From NCBI GenBank assembly GCA_028736075.1, contig CP117875.1, positions 2,852,001-2,916,000 on the forward strand: a DNA stretch of 64,000 bases, read 5' to 3'. The notes beneath the pieces are model-generated. The model had not been told where the DNA came from. It saw only the letters and a program-made list of their open reading frames with translations, and ran no database searches. Origin of the DNA: Chryseobacterium sp. KACC 21268 (GTDB lineage: Bacteria > Bacteroidota > Bacteroidia > Flavobacteriales > Weeksellaceae). Positions 53,897 to 62,782 of this stretch are shown here, piece by piece (within the stretch, counting starts at the first letter, position 1; each line of letters begins with the position of its first letter). The translations under genes and the position numbers were made by a program.

Positions 53897-55261
53897 ATGG
53901 ATAATAGACAACAAGCAGCGCCACAAAATCAGCAAGCTGCAGAACAACAGCAAGATCAAAGAAAAGGTGGATCAGCGATTAATGACCTGAATAAAGTTGG
54001 TGGATTTAATTTTATTGAAACCGTTGTGGACGGAATCGCAAATATGAATCCAACGAGAAAAGCGCGTAAAGAAATCTTCTTAAATGATACAAATAAGCAA
54101 TCTGAAAGAAAAGATTTAGCTCAAAAACTGAATCTATGGATTTCACTTTTGGAAAACAATGCTTCTGCTGACGAAATGGCCGAAGCTTGTAAAACCAAAG
54201 CTATAAACGCAGAGAAAAATCTGAAAACCAATCTTAAAAACAGTCTTAGTGCAATTCGTGATTTGGAAACATCCTATAGAACGATGGCTCAGTTTTTTAA
54301 GAATACCGAGTTGGACAAGGTTGATAACGTTAGTATCGTCAACGCTTCTCTGGATCAGATGAAAGATTTGGATAATCCGCTTTTCATTGATGCTATTGCA
54401 GATGAATTCAAACAAAACTACGACCGTCTTGATTTGAGAGACAACTACTCTATTCTTGCAATTCCAGGGTATTTGGGATCCAATAAAGTGGTTGAGAAAT
54501 GGGCAAAAATCTGTAATGAAAACAAAGTGATGTTGGTAACCGATTTTGCGAATCTTGATAAACCAGATGACGTTGTAGATCTTTTCCATTCAGCGAATCT
54601 TACAGGTGGAGAACTTCACAGAAGTAATGTGATTATGACAACCAACTGGCTTGTAGGAAGAGGCAGAGCTGAAGAAGTGGGCGAAGAGGAAAACGTAGAT
54701 CTTCCACCTTCTACTTCTATGGCAGGGAAAATTTACAAAACATTGATGTCCCAAGTTGCCGCTGGTAAAAAACACGGAAATATCAATGAAGTGGATGCTG
54801 TGAAATTTGATCTTAAGAAAAGTGAAATTTCTCAATTGGAAAAAATGGGATTGGTTCCAATGGTAAACGAGTACGGAAAAATTATGGCATTCTCAGCAAA
54901 AACATTGTTCACGGGAGACAATATCGGTTTACAAACTTATTCGGTTGTAAGAGTTTTCGATTATGTGACTAAGGTTCTACTCGATTTCCTTAACAGAAGA
55001 GCTTTTGAAAACTGGAATCCAAGAAATGAGGATGACTTGAGAAGACAAATCGTAACATTTTTGGACGGAATCAAAGGTGCCGACAAATTGATCGAAAAAT
55101 TTAAAATTGTAAGATTTGAACAGGATAAAGTCAATAAAGATCGTGTTTGGCTGGATATCAGAATGACGCCTTACTTCCCAACAAAAAGTTTCGTCATCAA
55201 ATTAGACGGACATAAAGGTGATGACGGTAACGAATGGGATGCTGAATATCAACAGGAATAA
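53897..55261 (+). CDS. tssC: T6SS contractile sheath large subunit TssC
   Basis: A 454-residue TssC (VipB-like). The N-terminus is a Gln/Ala-rich disordered segment (about 1-25), followed by the sheath core with AIPGYLGSNKVVEKWAK, a NWLVGRGRAEEVG segment, PPSTSMAGKIYKTLMSQVAAGKKHG (read in pieces) and VNEYGKIMAFSAKTLF. The end FVIKLDGHKGDDGNEWDAEY is typical. It lies 11 bp after tssB. A terminator 22 bp beyond the stop separates it from the lipoprotein gene. Confidence 0.96.
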   Translation: MDNRQQAAPQNQQAAEQQQDQRKGGSAINDLNKVGGFNFIETVVDGIANMNPTRKARKEIFLNDTNKQSERKDLAQKLNLWISLLENNASADEMAEACKTKAINAEKNLKTNLKNSLSAIRDLETSYRTMAQFFKNTELDKVDNVSIVNASLDQMKDLDNPLFIDAIADEFKQNYDRLDLRDNYSILAIPGYLGSNKVVEKWAKICNENKVMLVTDFANLDKPDDVVDLFHSANLTGGELHRSNVIMTTNWLVGRGRAEEVGEEENVDLPPSTSMAGKIYKTLMSQVAAGKKHGNINEVDAVKFDLKKSEISQLEKMGLVPMVNEYGKIMAFSAKTLFTGDNIGLQTYSVVRVFDYVTKVLLDFLNRRAFENWNPRNEDDLRRQIVTFLDGIKGADKLIEKFKIVRFEQDKVNKDRVWLDIRMTPYFPTKSFVIKLDGHKGDDGNEWDAEYQQE

Positions 55262-55283
55262 AACCTTAATAAATTTAACAATG

Positions 55284-55325
55284 AAGGGAATTTGCAACAA
55301 TAAGTTATGAATTCCCTTTTTCATT
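55284..55325 (+). terminator. Terminator after tssC
   Basis: A 9-bp stem AAGGGAATT/AATTCCCTT with a 17-nt loop is followed by TTTTT. The next gene starts only about 20 bp further on, so readthrough is likely partial and the terminator may lower expression of the downstream lipoprotein relative to the sheath. Confidence 0.78.
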
Positions 55326-55341
55326 TTAAAAATCTATCACG

Positions 55342-55785
55342 ATGAGAAAAGTTAATATCTACACTCAATTTATCTTGTTAGCACTAGTAATTTCTTGTAA
55401 AAAAAAATATGAAAGACCAGATCATTTTTCGGTAGATCTTTTTGAAAATGAAAGAAATGAACAGCCGAAAAAAACGCTAACACCGCAAGAAGCGTCGGGC
55501 AAAAGTTTATTAGTTTTAAAAACAATTGATATTGAATTGCTTAATAAGTTTAAAATCGAAGATAAAAATATCAAAATTTTTAAAATCAATTCTGGCACAA
55601 TCATAAAATCCGCAAATGATAGTATTCGGTTTCCGATCAAGATTATTTCGAATTATGATTTGAAAATTAGTGATTCTAATGTAGACTCAATCGCTGTTTA
55701 CCTTATCAAACCGCAATCGTACAAATTATTAGTGAGAGATATAAAGATTGATTATCAGACTTTGCCTGCTCAGATCTCTCAATAA
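55342..55785 (+). CDS. tssQ: TssQ-like T6SS lipoprotein
   Basis: A 147-residue lipoprotein with signal MRKVNIYTQFILLALVISC (lipobox cysteine C19). After a flexible charged region (KKKYERPDHF... to about 60) follows a compact beta-rich domain (about 62-140; NKFKIEDKNIKIFKINSG, IRFPIKIISNYDL). I find no catalytic motif. Small lipoproteins between tssC and hcp in T6SSiii are TssQ, the outer-membrane-side part of the envelope complex. The label rests on position and size, not on a strong motif. Confidence 0.6.
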   Translation: MRKVNIYTQFILLALVISCKKKYERPDHFSVDLFENERNEQPKKTLTPQEASGKSLLVLKTIDIELLNKFKIEDKNIKIFKINSGTIIKSANDSIRFPIKIISNYDLKISDSNVDSIAVYLIKPQSYKLLVRDIKIDYQTLPAQISQ

Positions 55786-55845
55786 AATTAATAATGATGA
55801 GGTTTAATCAAAATAAGATTGTCTGAAAGTGTAGTAATTCTACTA

Positions 55846-55876
55846 TTGAATTTTTTGGAAGATGGTTCTATCTTTG
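55846..55876 (+). promoter_or_regulatory. Promoter of hcp
   Basis: TTG (55846-55848) and TATCTTTG (55869-55876) are separated by 20 bp and match the Bacteroidota consensus TTG-N19-21-TAnnTTTG. It lies 68 bp upstream of the hcp ATG and makes hcp independently transcribed from the sheath genes. Confidence 0.7.
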
Positions 55877-55944
55877 GTATAATAAAACCAAGAAACACAC
55901 TAACAAACAACACAATATATAATAACAATTAAATTTTAGAAATC

Positions 55945-56352
55945 ATGGCAAACAATTCAAGAGCCGTATTAAAATTCAACGGCGGATCAGAACAAAAAAT
56001 TCTTAAACTGAATTACGGTGTATCAAGAAACACGGACGTTTCCGGTAGAGTTGCATCAGACCCTTCCAACGCATTGATTAAAATCACTGTTGAAGCGACT
56101 GAGGATTCAGGAATTTTGGAAAGTTTATTAAACGGGAAGTACAAACCAACAAGTGGTGAAGTAACTTTTAACAAATCTCACGAAGAAGGAACTTTGACAA
56201 CTTTGAAATGGGAAAATGGTTATGTAATCCAGCACGAGGTGGATTATGACGCTTTGAATGAGGACAATATGTTCATAAGCTTTGTAATCAGTGCAGAAAA
56301 AATCGACTATGGCAATTCTGCTTATGATGGAATTTGGCCAGGCGCGAAATAA
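55945..56352 (+). CDS. hcp: T6SS tube protein Hcp (TssD)
   Basis: A 135-residue TssD of the Bacteroidota type (smaller than proteobacterial Hcp of about 160-170). It forms stacked hexamer rings of the inner tube. It starts MANNSRAVLKFNGGSEQKIL and ends YGNSAYDGIWPGAK. Alternating beta strands with the RNTDVSGRVASDPSNALIKITVEAT pattern, read in pieces, are typical. Its own promoter and terminator show high independent expression, as expected for the most abundant tube component. Confidence 0.94.
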   Translation: MANNSRAVLKFNGGSEQKILKLNYGVSRNTDVSGRVASDPSNALIKITVEATEDSGILESLLNGKYKPTSGEVTFNKSHEEGTLTTLKWENGYVIQHEVDYDALNEDNMFISFVISAEKIDYGNSAYDGIWPGAK

Positions 56353-56389
56353 TCAGATGATTATTGATTCTTCCAAATATTAAAGCAAT

Positions 56390-56434
56390 AATCCTGATGA
56401 AATCCCCTTCTGGTCATATTCATCAGGATTTTTG
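56390..56434 (+). terminator. Terminator after hcp
   Basis: A stem TCCTGATGAA/TTCATCAGGA (11 bp including flanking pairs) with a loop of about 16 nt is followed by TTTTT. The 298-bp gap to vgrG contains no gene; an AT-rich stretch after 56434 may hold the vgrG promoter, but no exact TAnnTTTG box was seen. Confidence 0.82.
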
Positions 56435-56650
56435 ACTATTTAACAATCTTTGAGCCCATTATTGCATCATTATTGCTACGATTTGAAGAACATATTATGG
56501 ATTTATAATTAATTTCGGATGTAGATTAAAATTTTCATCAATTTGATTTTATCGATTTTAAATTCAATACAAAAAAGCTTTTATAGAAAGCTGAATAGCA
56601 ACATAGCTTAACAAAAGTAACAGATATTTCAATACCAAAAATCACAAAAT

Positions 56651-58606
56651 ATGGCTACTTCCAATACTCCTACCAAAAGTTTCAAACCCGACAATAGCGC
56701 CAATTCCATCTCCTCAAGCCAGATATTTGGAATCAACCGATTGGTTAAACTCAATATTGTGATAGAAGGAATAGTAATCTCACATTACAAACATTTTACG
56801 CTATCTCAGAACAGCGCTAAACATCACGAATTCGAACTGATTCTGGCGCACGATACTTTGGGAAATCAGGAAAATCATAATCTGGAATCCAGCCAAGAGT
56901 TTTTAGGGAAAAGAATTACAATTGTTCAAAAATATAAGGACATCCAAGATAGCCCGGAAAGGACTTTTGTGGGTGTGATTACACGAGTTGGATTCAGTCA
57001 GGAAAAAGGTGGACTTCCGAATATCGTTTTGGGCGGTTTCAGTCCGACGATTTTGCTGGATGCTGCACCAACTATCCAAAGTTTTGGTGGAGAATCACCT
57101 GTAAATATGAGCATTATCGCTGCACAACTCATCAAGGAAGGTTTAGGTAGCAGCAAATATGACGTTCGTGTGGATGCGAATGATTTTTCTGAAATTCCAT
57201 TCAGTATTCAGTACAACGAAACACATTATAATTACCTCGCTAGAATGGCTGAAGCTTACGGGGAACAATTTTATTACGATGGCGAGGTTTTACATTTTGG
57301 TATGTTACCGCCACAGAATCCACCACTTAAATTAATCTATGGAAGCAATGTCAGCGATATCAGAGTAGAGCTCAAAGCAGTTCACACTAAACCCGAATTC
57401 TACGGCTACAACAGCAGTCAGAACAGCAAATTGACCTCAGGAGAAACGCCGATTAAACATAAAAGTGATTTGGCAAAAAATGCATACAGTCAAAATCAGT
57501 CTGGCATATTCACAACCAAATCCTTGCAGGTTTCGCCTATAAAAGCAGTTACAGATAAAGACGTCATAAATTCCCAAGAAAGTGCAGCAGGAAGCAAAGC
57601 GGTGGAAGTTTTTACAGTGACAGGAAATATTTCCATTCCGTTTTTATATCCTGGATGTGTTGCTGATTTGGAAATGAGAAAACCAGACAGCAATCAAACG
57701 AGTTATTTTACAAGGATAATGGTCATCGAAACGTCTCACGATGTCGATACTTTAGGAAATTATAAAGGAACTTTCAAAGCGATTGCCAGCGATACGGGAT
57801 TTCTGCCAAAACCAGAGTTTACAATTCCTTCAGCACAAACTCAGATTGCAACTGTCATCAGCAATACAGATCCTCAAGCCCAAGGTAGAATCACAGTTAA
57901 ATTTGATTGGCAATTACACGACACGACGAACTTCATTAGAATGATGAGTCCTGATGCTGGAGGAACAGATCAAATCACACAAAATAGAGGTTATGTAGCA
58001 ATTCCAGAAGTTGGCGATCAAGTGATGGTTGGTTTTGTACACAATCATCCTGACAGACCTTTTGTAATGGGCGGAATGTTCCACGGTGGAATTGGACTTG
58101 GTGGCGGCGTTGATAACCGCGTCAAATCCATTATGACAAGAAGTGGACACAAAGTGGTTTTCACAGAAGATGAAAGCATCATTATTACAGATAAATCAGG
58201 AAACGAAATTCATCTCGATACAACTGGAAGCAACATCAACATCACAGCTCCAGAGACGATGACATTGAATTGTAAAAATATGAACATTAATGTCACTGAA
58301 AATATGACAACCAATATTGGACAAAATTCTTCAGAAACTATTGGTATGAATAATACCCAGAGTGTAGGAATGAATTCGACACAAAGTATTGGCGCAATGA
58401 AACTGACATCGGTTGCTGGTGACGCTAGTATGTTTATAACAGGAAAATTAACCGAAATGATAGATGGCGATGTTCACAGCGAAACGAAAATGGAAAGAAC
58501 GGAAATAAGTGAGAAATCTATGAATATTCAATCCAACGAATCAATCCACAAGCACGCTCAAAAAGAAGTTCAAAATAACAGCGGAGAGAAATCTAAAGCC
58601 AATTAA
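56651..58606 (+). CDS. vgrG: T6SS spike protein VgrG (TssI)
   Basis: A 651-residue VgrG. The gp27-like part (about 30-370) has EFELILAHDTLG, VGVITRVGFSQEKGG and VNMSIIAAQLIKEGLG. The gp5-OB fold (about 385-480) has PQAQGRITVKFDW and PEVGDQVMVGFVHNHPDRPFVMGGMFHGG, read in pieces. The C-terminal beta-prism (about 490-640) contains GNEIHLDTTGSNINITAP and then short repeats (NNTQSVG, NSTQSIG). No toxin domain is fused at the C-terminus; it ends at SGEKSKAN. The first effector gene starts 1 bp after its stop, so the effectors are probably loaded onto this spike. Confidence 0.95.
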   Translation: MATSNTPTKSFKPDNSANSISSSQIFGINRLVKLNIVIEGIVISHYKHFTLSQNSAKHHEFELILAHDTLGNQENHNLESSQEFLGKRITIVQKYKDIQDSPERTFVGVITRVGFSQEKGGLPNIVLGGFSPTILLDAAPTIQSFGGESPVNMSIIAAQLIKEGLGSSKYDVRVDANDFSEIPFSIQYNETHYNYLARMAEAYGEQFYYDGEVLHFGMLPPQNPPLKLIYGSNVSDIRVELKAVHTKPEFYGYNSSQNSKLTSGETPIKHKSDLAKNAYSQNQSGIFTTKSLQVSPIKAVTDKDVINSQESAAGSKAVEVFTVTGNISIPFLYPGCVADLEMRKPDSNQTSYFTRIMVIETSHDVDTLGNYKGTFKAIASDTGFLPKPEFTIPSAQTQIATVISNTDPQAQGRITVKFDWQLHDTTNFIRMMSPDAGGTDQITQNRGYVAIPEVGDQVMVGFVHNHPDRPFVMGGMFHGGIGLGGGVDNRVKSIMTRSGHKVVFTEDESIIITDKSGNEIHLDTTGSNINITAPETMTLNCKNMNINVTENMTTNIGQNSSETIGMNNTQSVGMNSTQSIGAMKLTSVAGDASMFITGKLTEMIDGDVHSETKMERTEISEKSMNIQSNESIHKHAQKEVQNNSGEKSKAN

Positions 58607-58607
58607 A

Positions 58608-60071
58608 ATGAGCAGAACCCGATTTGTCAAAGGAACATACACCAAAGTGTCTCAAAGCAGACACAGTATGTACTCTAATGAAAGCATCATCTCCAACGCA
58701 TTAAACTGGATTTCTGAAGTTGGAGAAAAAATTGGTATTACTTACGGAGATCCAGCCAATCCACCTGCGACGGAAATAAGAGCAAAATGTGTGGTACATT
58801 TTCGCAGTAAAGATGGATGGAAAGGAGAAGATTATGGCTTCGATTGGATGAGACTTGGCGACACTTCGGTTTTTGGAGATTCTAATTATGAGGACATCGT
58901 TTCAAAACAATATACAGATTCTACTTACACGACTCTGGTTACAGACATCAACTCATACGGTGGAAGTTTCAAAAAGTCACCTACTCTATTTTCAAATCTT
59001 AAAAGAACATACGGAACATTTAGCATTCCTTGGAAAAAAAAGGCCGATGGAACTCTAGAAAATTATTATTGTTCTTGGGTTTCGTTGTATCCTTCTCAGA
59101 TCAAAAATTCGAGAACTCAAAAGCTTGAAGCTTCTAATTTCAAGAACACGAAAGCATTACTGTCATTGAATATCGAGGTTGATGAAGAGCCAGATACTTT
59201 AAAATTCAAAGCAAACAAATTCTTCAATATTTCGCCAATTGACATTACTACCAAGTCAAAAGGAAAACACACTCTCAAAGACTTTGTAACGATAGAATGT
59301 CTGGAAGAATTTGCAACAGATCAGGTTATAGAAGTGATTGCTACCAAAAAAAATGCGGCTGGTGCAGAAGTTTCCGAAGTAGCAGGACGATTGAAAGTCT
59401 GGGCAAACCACAAACCACGACGAAAAAAAGCTAAAATTGTTCTTATTGAAGTTATCGCTCCCATTATAAGCACTGGGAATCCAGGAAGCGCTTCGGGACA
59501 GAAAGATTTATTTGAGCGTTATTTAAAACAAGCACTGATAGAGACAGAGGTACAAACTGAGGTATTGGATGTATCATCAGATTCAAAATTTCAAACGGGA
59601 GGTTCGTACGTTGTTGGTGGACAAATTGCGGCGTATTATTATCCATCATCACTAGCACCTTCGGGTTTTCAAACGCTGGAAAATTATCTTTATGATAAGT
59701 TAAAAGCTCAATTAAAATCAATCAATCCTGCTGATGAAAACAAATATGATTCTTATTACAAAGCGTTTTATTTGGGAGAAGGTGGAGGATATGCAGATGC
59801 TACAGGAATTGTTAAAGGTTTAAATGGCTATGCTCAAGGAAGAAATGTTGTCCTGTTTCCTTCGAAAAATGACCAAACTGCAGCGCACGAGTTTTTACAC
59901 TCATTCAATCTTCCTCACAGTTTTACCAACCAAGAAGCAGATGCAGATGCTCTGTACACCTACGAAGCCATAAAAACAGAAAACCTCTTGGATTATTCCC
60001 ACCGGATTCCACAAATAAGATACTCTCTTTGGAAATGGCAGTGGGAAAAAGCTAATAACAGTATCACTTGA
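58608..60071 (+). CDS. Putative T6SS effector with metzincin-like protease domain
   Basis: A 487-residue protein that starts 1 bp after vgrG. The N-terminal about 55 residues (MSRTRFVKGTYTKVS... SMYSNESI) are shared with the effector at 61035 and end in a GDPANPP segment. A middle of about 60-280 is unassigned beta-rich sequence. Residues about 280-487 carry HEFLHSFNLPH (H427, E428, H431, H437), matching the metzincin zinc site HExxHxxGxxH with Asn for Gly. ENLLDYSH (about 458-465) is in the Met-turn place with Leu. No signal peptide: secretion would be by T6SS. A zinc-dependent peptidase toxin is inferred. The next gene encodes a lipoprotein that could be its immunity protein. Confidence 0.82.
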   Translation: MSRTRFVKGTYTKVSQSRHSMYSNESIISNALNWISEVGEKIGITYGDPANPPATEIRAKCVVHFRSKDGWKGEDYGFDWMRLGDTSVFGDSNYEDIVSKQYTDSTYTTLVTDINSYGGSFKKSPTLFSNLKRTYGTFSIPWKKKADGTLENYYCSWVSLYPSQIKNSRTQKLEASNFKNTKALLSLNIEVDEEPDTLKFKANKFFNISPIDITTKSKGKHTLKDFVTIECLEEFATDQVIEVIATKKNAAGAEVSEVAGRLKVWANHKPRRKKAKIVLIEVIAPIISTGNPGSASGQKDLFERYLKQALIETEVQTEVLDVSSDSKFQTGGSYVVGGQIAAYYYPSSLAPSGFQTLENYLYDKLKAQLKSINPADENKYDSYYKAFYLGEGGGYADATGIVKGLNGYAQGRNVVLFPSKNDQTAAHEFLHSFNLPHSFTNQEADADALYTYEAIKTENLLDYSHRIPQIRYSLWKWQWEKANNSIT

Positions 60072-60081
60072 AGTATCAGCA

Positions 60082-60714
60082 ATGAAAAATATAATATTAA
60101 TAATCCTTTTATTTATTTCTACATCTTGTCATTCCCAAAACACAAAATATATGTTTCCACAAATTGATAACAAATCTGAAAAATTTGACTTATCTAAATT
60201 CGATAATTCCAAGAAAGAAAATCAATATGTTCTAAGGGAAACATTGCCAGATGCTTCTTATCTTGAAATGGTAAGGTTACAAGAAAGTAGATTTTTTTTA
60301 ACGTCTAAAAATTCTTATTTTACAGTTGTAAAAATATACCACCAAAATTTAAATATCAAACAAAAGGGGCTAGGTTTTAACACAAATCCATTCTCTTTTA
60401 AGAAAGGAATATGGTATGAGTTTGATGAACAGGGCAATTTAATTAAAGAAAAAGATTACGACAAAAATTATCAATTTAATTTTGAGGATGTTTTAGAATT
60501 TTGCAAAAAAGAATCCATACAGGTTGATAAAGGTCCAATTTTACAAAGTACAGGCTACCACACAATGATTTCGAGAAATGAAGATACAGAGAAATCTGGC
60601 GCTATTTGGGAAATAAAGTGGATGAAAGATAATCACATAGAAGAAATTATCAAATTGGATGGCAAAACAGGAAAAGTTTTGGAAAGACGTGAGCAAAAAT
60701 TCATTAACAACTAA
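60082..60714 (+). CDS. Putative immunity lipoprotein for the metzincin effector
   Basis: A 210-residue lipoprotein with signal MKNIILIILLFISTSC (lipobox cysteine C16). The body is charged and rich in Lys and Glu, with no catalytic motif recognised; aromatic-rich beta segments include GIWYEFDEQGNLIKEKDYD and a C-terminal GKTGKVLERREQKF. It begins 10 bp after the effector stop. Envelope location fits protection against a toxin delivered to the periplasm. A decayed relative of its C-terminal half follows immediately (60716-61012), showing that this immunity family has been duplicated. Confidence 0.68.
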   Translation: MKNIILIILLFISTSCHSQNTKYMFPQIDNKSEKFDLSKFDNSKKENQYVLRETLPDASYLEMVRLQESRFFLTSKNSYFTVVKIYHQNLNIKQKGLGFNTNPFSFKKGIWYEFDEQGNLIKEKDYDKNYQFNFEDVLEFCKKESIQVDKGPILQSTGYHTMISRNEDTEKSGAIWEIKWMKDNHIEEIIKLDGKTGKVLERREQKFINN

Positions 60715-60715
60715 A

Positions 60716-61012
60716 TGATTACAGAGACGGAATATGAAAGAAATTTTCATTTGAAGATGTTTTAAAATTTTGTCAGAAAGATCAAATCTGTTTAATATAA
60801 AGTACCGATTTTAAAATTACAGGTTCGCATACCAATATTACCAAAGGACTAGAAAATGAAAACCTATCTGGAAAATCCAGTGGAAAAAGAAACCTGATAT
60901 TTTGGAAACAATTATTTAGGATGGTGTTGCCGGTAAGTTTTTATCAAAAAGAGAGTCACAGTACTTCAATGATCAATTTGTTATTCAGAATCACATCAAT
61001 CAAGAGACATAA
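60716..61012 (+). pseudogene. Decayed duplicate of the immunity lipoprotein C-terminus
   Basis: Reading across frames gives YERNFH, FEDVLKFCQKDQI, STDFKITGSHTNITKG, IWKIQWKKKPDILETII (stop) DGVAGKFLSKRE and YFNDQF, ending at a TAA at 61010-61012. Residue for residue this follows the immunity protein's YDKNYQFNFEDVLEFCKKESI, STGYHTMISR, IWEIKWMKDNHIEEII and DGKTGKVLERRE segments. Two frameshifts and two stops break it. The N-terminal half and signal peptide are missing. It is therefore a remnant of an orphan or duplicated immunity gene. Confidence 0.78.
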
Positions 61013-61034
61013 TATTTTCAAAAATTAAACAACA

Positions 61035-62780
61035 ATGAGCAGAACAAGAATCGTAAAAGGCACCTATAACAAAGTATCCGAAAGAGGTCACAGTATGTAT
61101 TCTAATGAAAATATTGTGACAAATGCAACACATACTGTAACTGAAGAAGGTACTGAAAATGGTCTGCATTGGGGATCTCCTGAAGATCCGCCACAAACAG
61201 CCAGCAGAATTATCGATATTGTAATGTTTGTCGCAGGAACTACAGATCCCATTAATACTACCGGAGAAAGACATCAAGCCAATACAAGATACTGGCAGGC
61301 GATTGATGCAGAACTCAAGCGAAAGACAAAAGAAAGTCTCAATAACTTTTGGCACAAAATCCAGGAAATCAAACTGCATTATCTAAACCTTCATATAGAA
61401 GGTGAATTTTTCAGTTGGTCTGGTGATAACAATACGAATGAAAGAATTGTTGCTTCCGAACGTTTATTGGATGTGATGCTGAGGACCTACCGTTTTTGGA
61501 GAAATCAGGAAGTTCATCTGCATCTGATTGGTCACTCGCACGGCGGAAATGTCATCAATCAATTTTCTGAACTTATTACGAGCAGAGAAATGATAGGTAA
61601 ATCTGCAATTCTTAAAAGAAACAACTTTACCGAATTTCCCACGCCTTGGAAAATCAAAAGTATTACTTACCTCTCTACGCCATTTTTCCAGAGAAAACAT
61701 CAGCTGAACCACGGTAAACTGCATCCAGGTTGTAAAATCATCAATGTTCACAATGAATATGATCTGACACAGCAGTTGATTGCAGATTTCAGTTTACTTA
61801 ATATGGAAGGATTGCTAAAGTCTTTTCAAATGGAAAAATTCGAAAATGGAATCACTATTCTGAGAAATGTAAAGATGGATCTCATTATGCAATATCTGAA
61901 AGGTTGGTATAATGAGAATAAAGCTATTACTGCCTGGAAAGAAATGTCTAATGCCTTTTTGGGAATAAATTTGATTGTTCAGGAATTCATCAAATATATT
62001 GATTCTATAACAATCCAAAATTCTACTTTAGCGAATGAGAAGCAGTCATTCATAAACTTATTGAGAAACGTTCTCCACTGGACTTATGATGTTCATAAAA
62101 ATTTTTCCGGAGGCGGAAGACATGATAAAATAACCTTCGGAAGACATCTTCAACTTACCCAAGGAATTACCACGCTGAATATGTTGTTTGATATAAAAAC
62201 TGGCGTGAGAGACAGTTATATCCTAAGTTTGCTAGCCAACGTTTTTGGCGAAAATAGAGGAATTACCGACAGTATAGACGCCACTTCCTGGACGCCTCGA
62301 AGACAAACCAGAGGATTAACCATTTTGGATGTTAATATTACCCAGCATGATCCTTACAATTCCAGAAGAAAGAAAAGTGCATTTGACACATTTTTACGAG
62401 GAACTCAATCTGCGGTGCAAAACAATAATCTGGAAGATCTGCTTATGAGACTTATCAGTCAGTTTGTAAAACCTGCTCAACTGCAAAAAATTACGGAAGG
62501 AATTAATGCTGCAGAATATATTTTCACTGGTAATCTAGATGCTCAGCTGAAAATTCTGAGAGGAAATCTAGAACGATATCACACACTTGTAAATCAGTAT
62601 CATGCCTTTCTAGTCACTGCAAACGATGAAGCAACTATCACAGAATTGGATAAAAGACCCGGATCAATACCATATCTCGCCATGGCTTCTCACAGCTTAA
62701 GTCATACACAATTTTGGCAGCAAGTGGAAGATGGATTGCGAGGTTCCTTCAGCTCTGGTAGAAATCCGAGATATCAGTAA
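61035..62780 (+). CDS. Putative T6SS effector with lipase-like alpha/beta-hydrolase domain
   Basis: A 581-residue protein. Residues 1-53 repeat the effector N-terminus seen at 58608 (MSRTRIVKGTYNKVS... SMYSNENI... ending GSPEDPP). The next part (about 60-300) is an alpha/beta-hydrolase: VMFVAGTTDP provides the oxyanion-type loop and HLIGHSHGGNVINQF the nucleophile elbow (S168 in GHSHG). Asp and His of the triad were not assigned. The rest is helical with no signal peptide. A phospholipase or esterase toxin is inferred from the motif and setting. A small membrane protein starts 2 bp after its stop, a natural place for an immunity gene. Confidence 0.78.
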   Translation: MSRTRIVKGTYNKVSERGHSMYSNENIVTNATHTVTEEGTENGLHWGSPEDPPQTASRIIDIVMFVAGTTDPINTTGERHQANTRYWQAIDAELKRKTKESLNNFWHKIQEIKLHYLNLHIEGEFFSWSGDNNTNERIVASERLLDVMLRTYRFWRNQEVHLHLIGHSHGGNVINQFSELITSREMIGKSAILKRNNFTEFPTPWKIKSITYLSTPFFQRKHQLNHGKLHPGCKIINVHNEYDLTQQLIADFSLLNMEGLLKSFQMEKFENGITILRNVKMDLIMQYLKGWYNENKAITAWKEMSNAFLGINLIVQEFIKYIDSITIQNSTLANEKQSFINLLRNVLHWTYDVHKNFSGGGRHDKITFGRHLQLTQGITTLNMLFDIKTGVRDSYILSLLANVFGENRGITDSIDATSWTPRRQTRGLTILDVNITQHDPYNSRRKKSAFDTFLRGTQSAVQNNNLEDLLMRLISQFVKPAQLQKITEGINAAEYIFTGNLDAQLKILRGNLERYHTLVNQYHAFLVTANDEATITELDKRPGSIPYLAMASHSLSHTQFWQQVEDGLRGSFSSGRNPRYQ

Positions 62781-62782
62781 GA

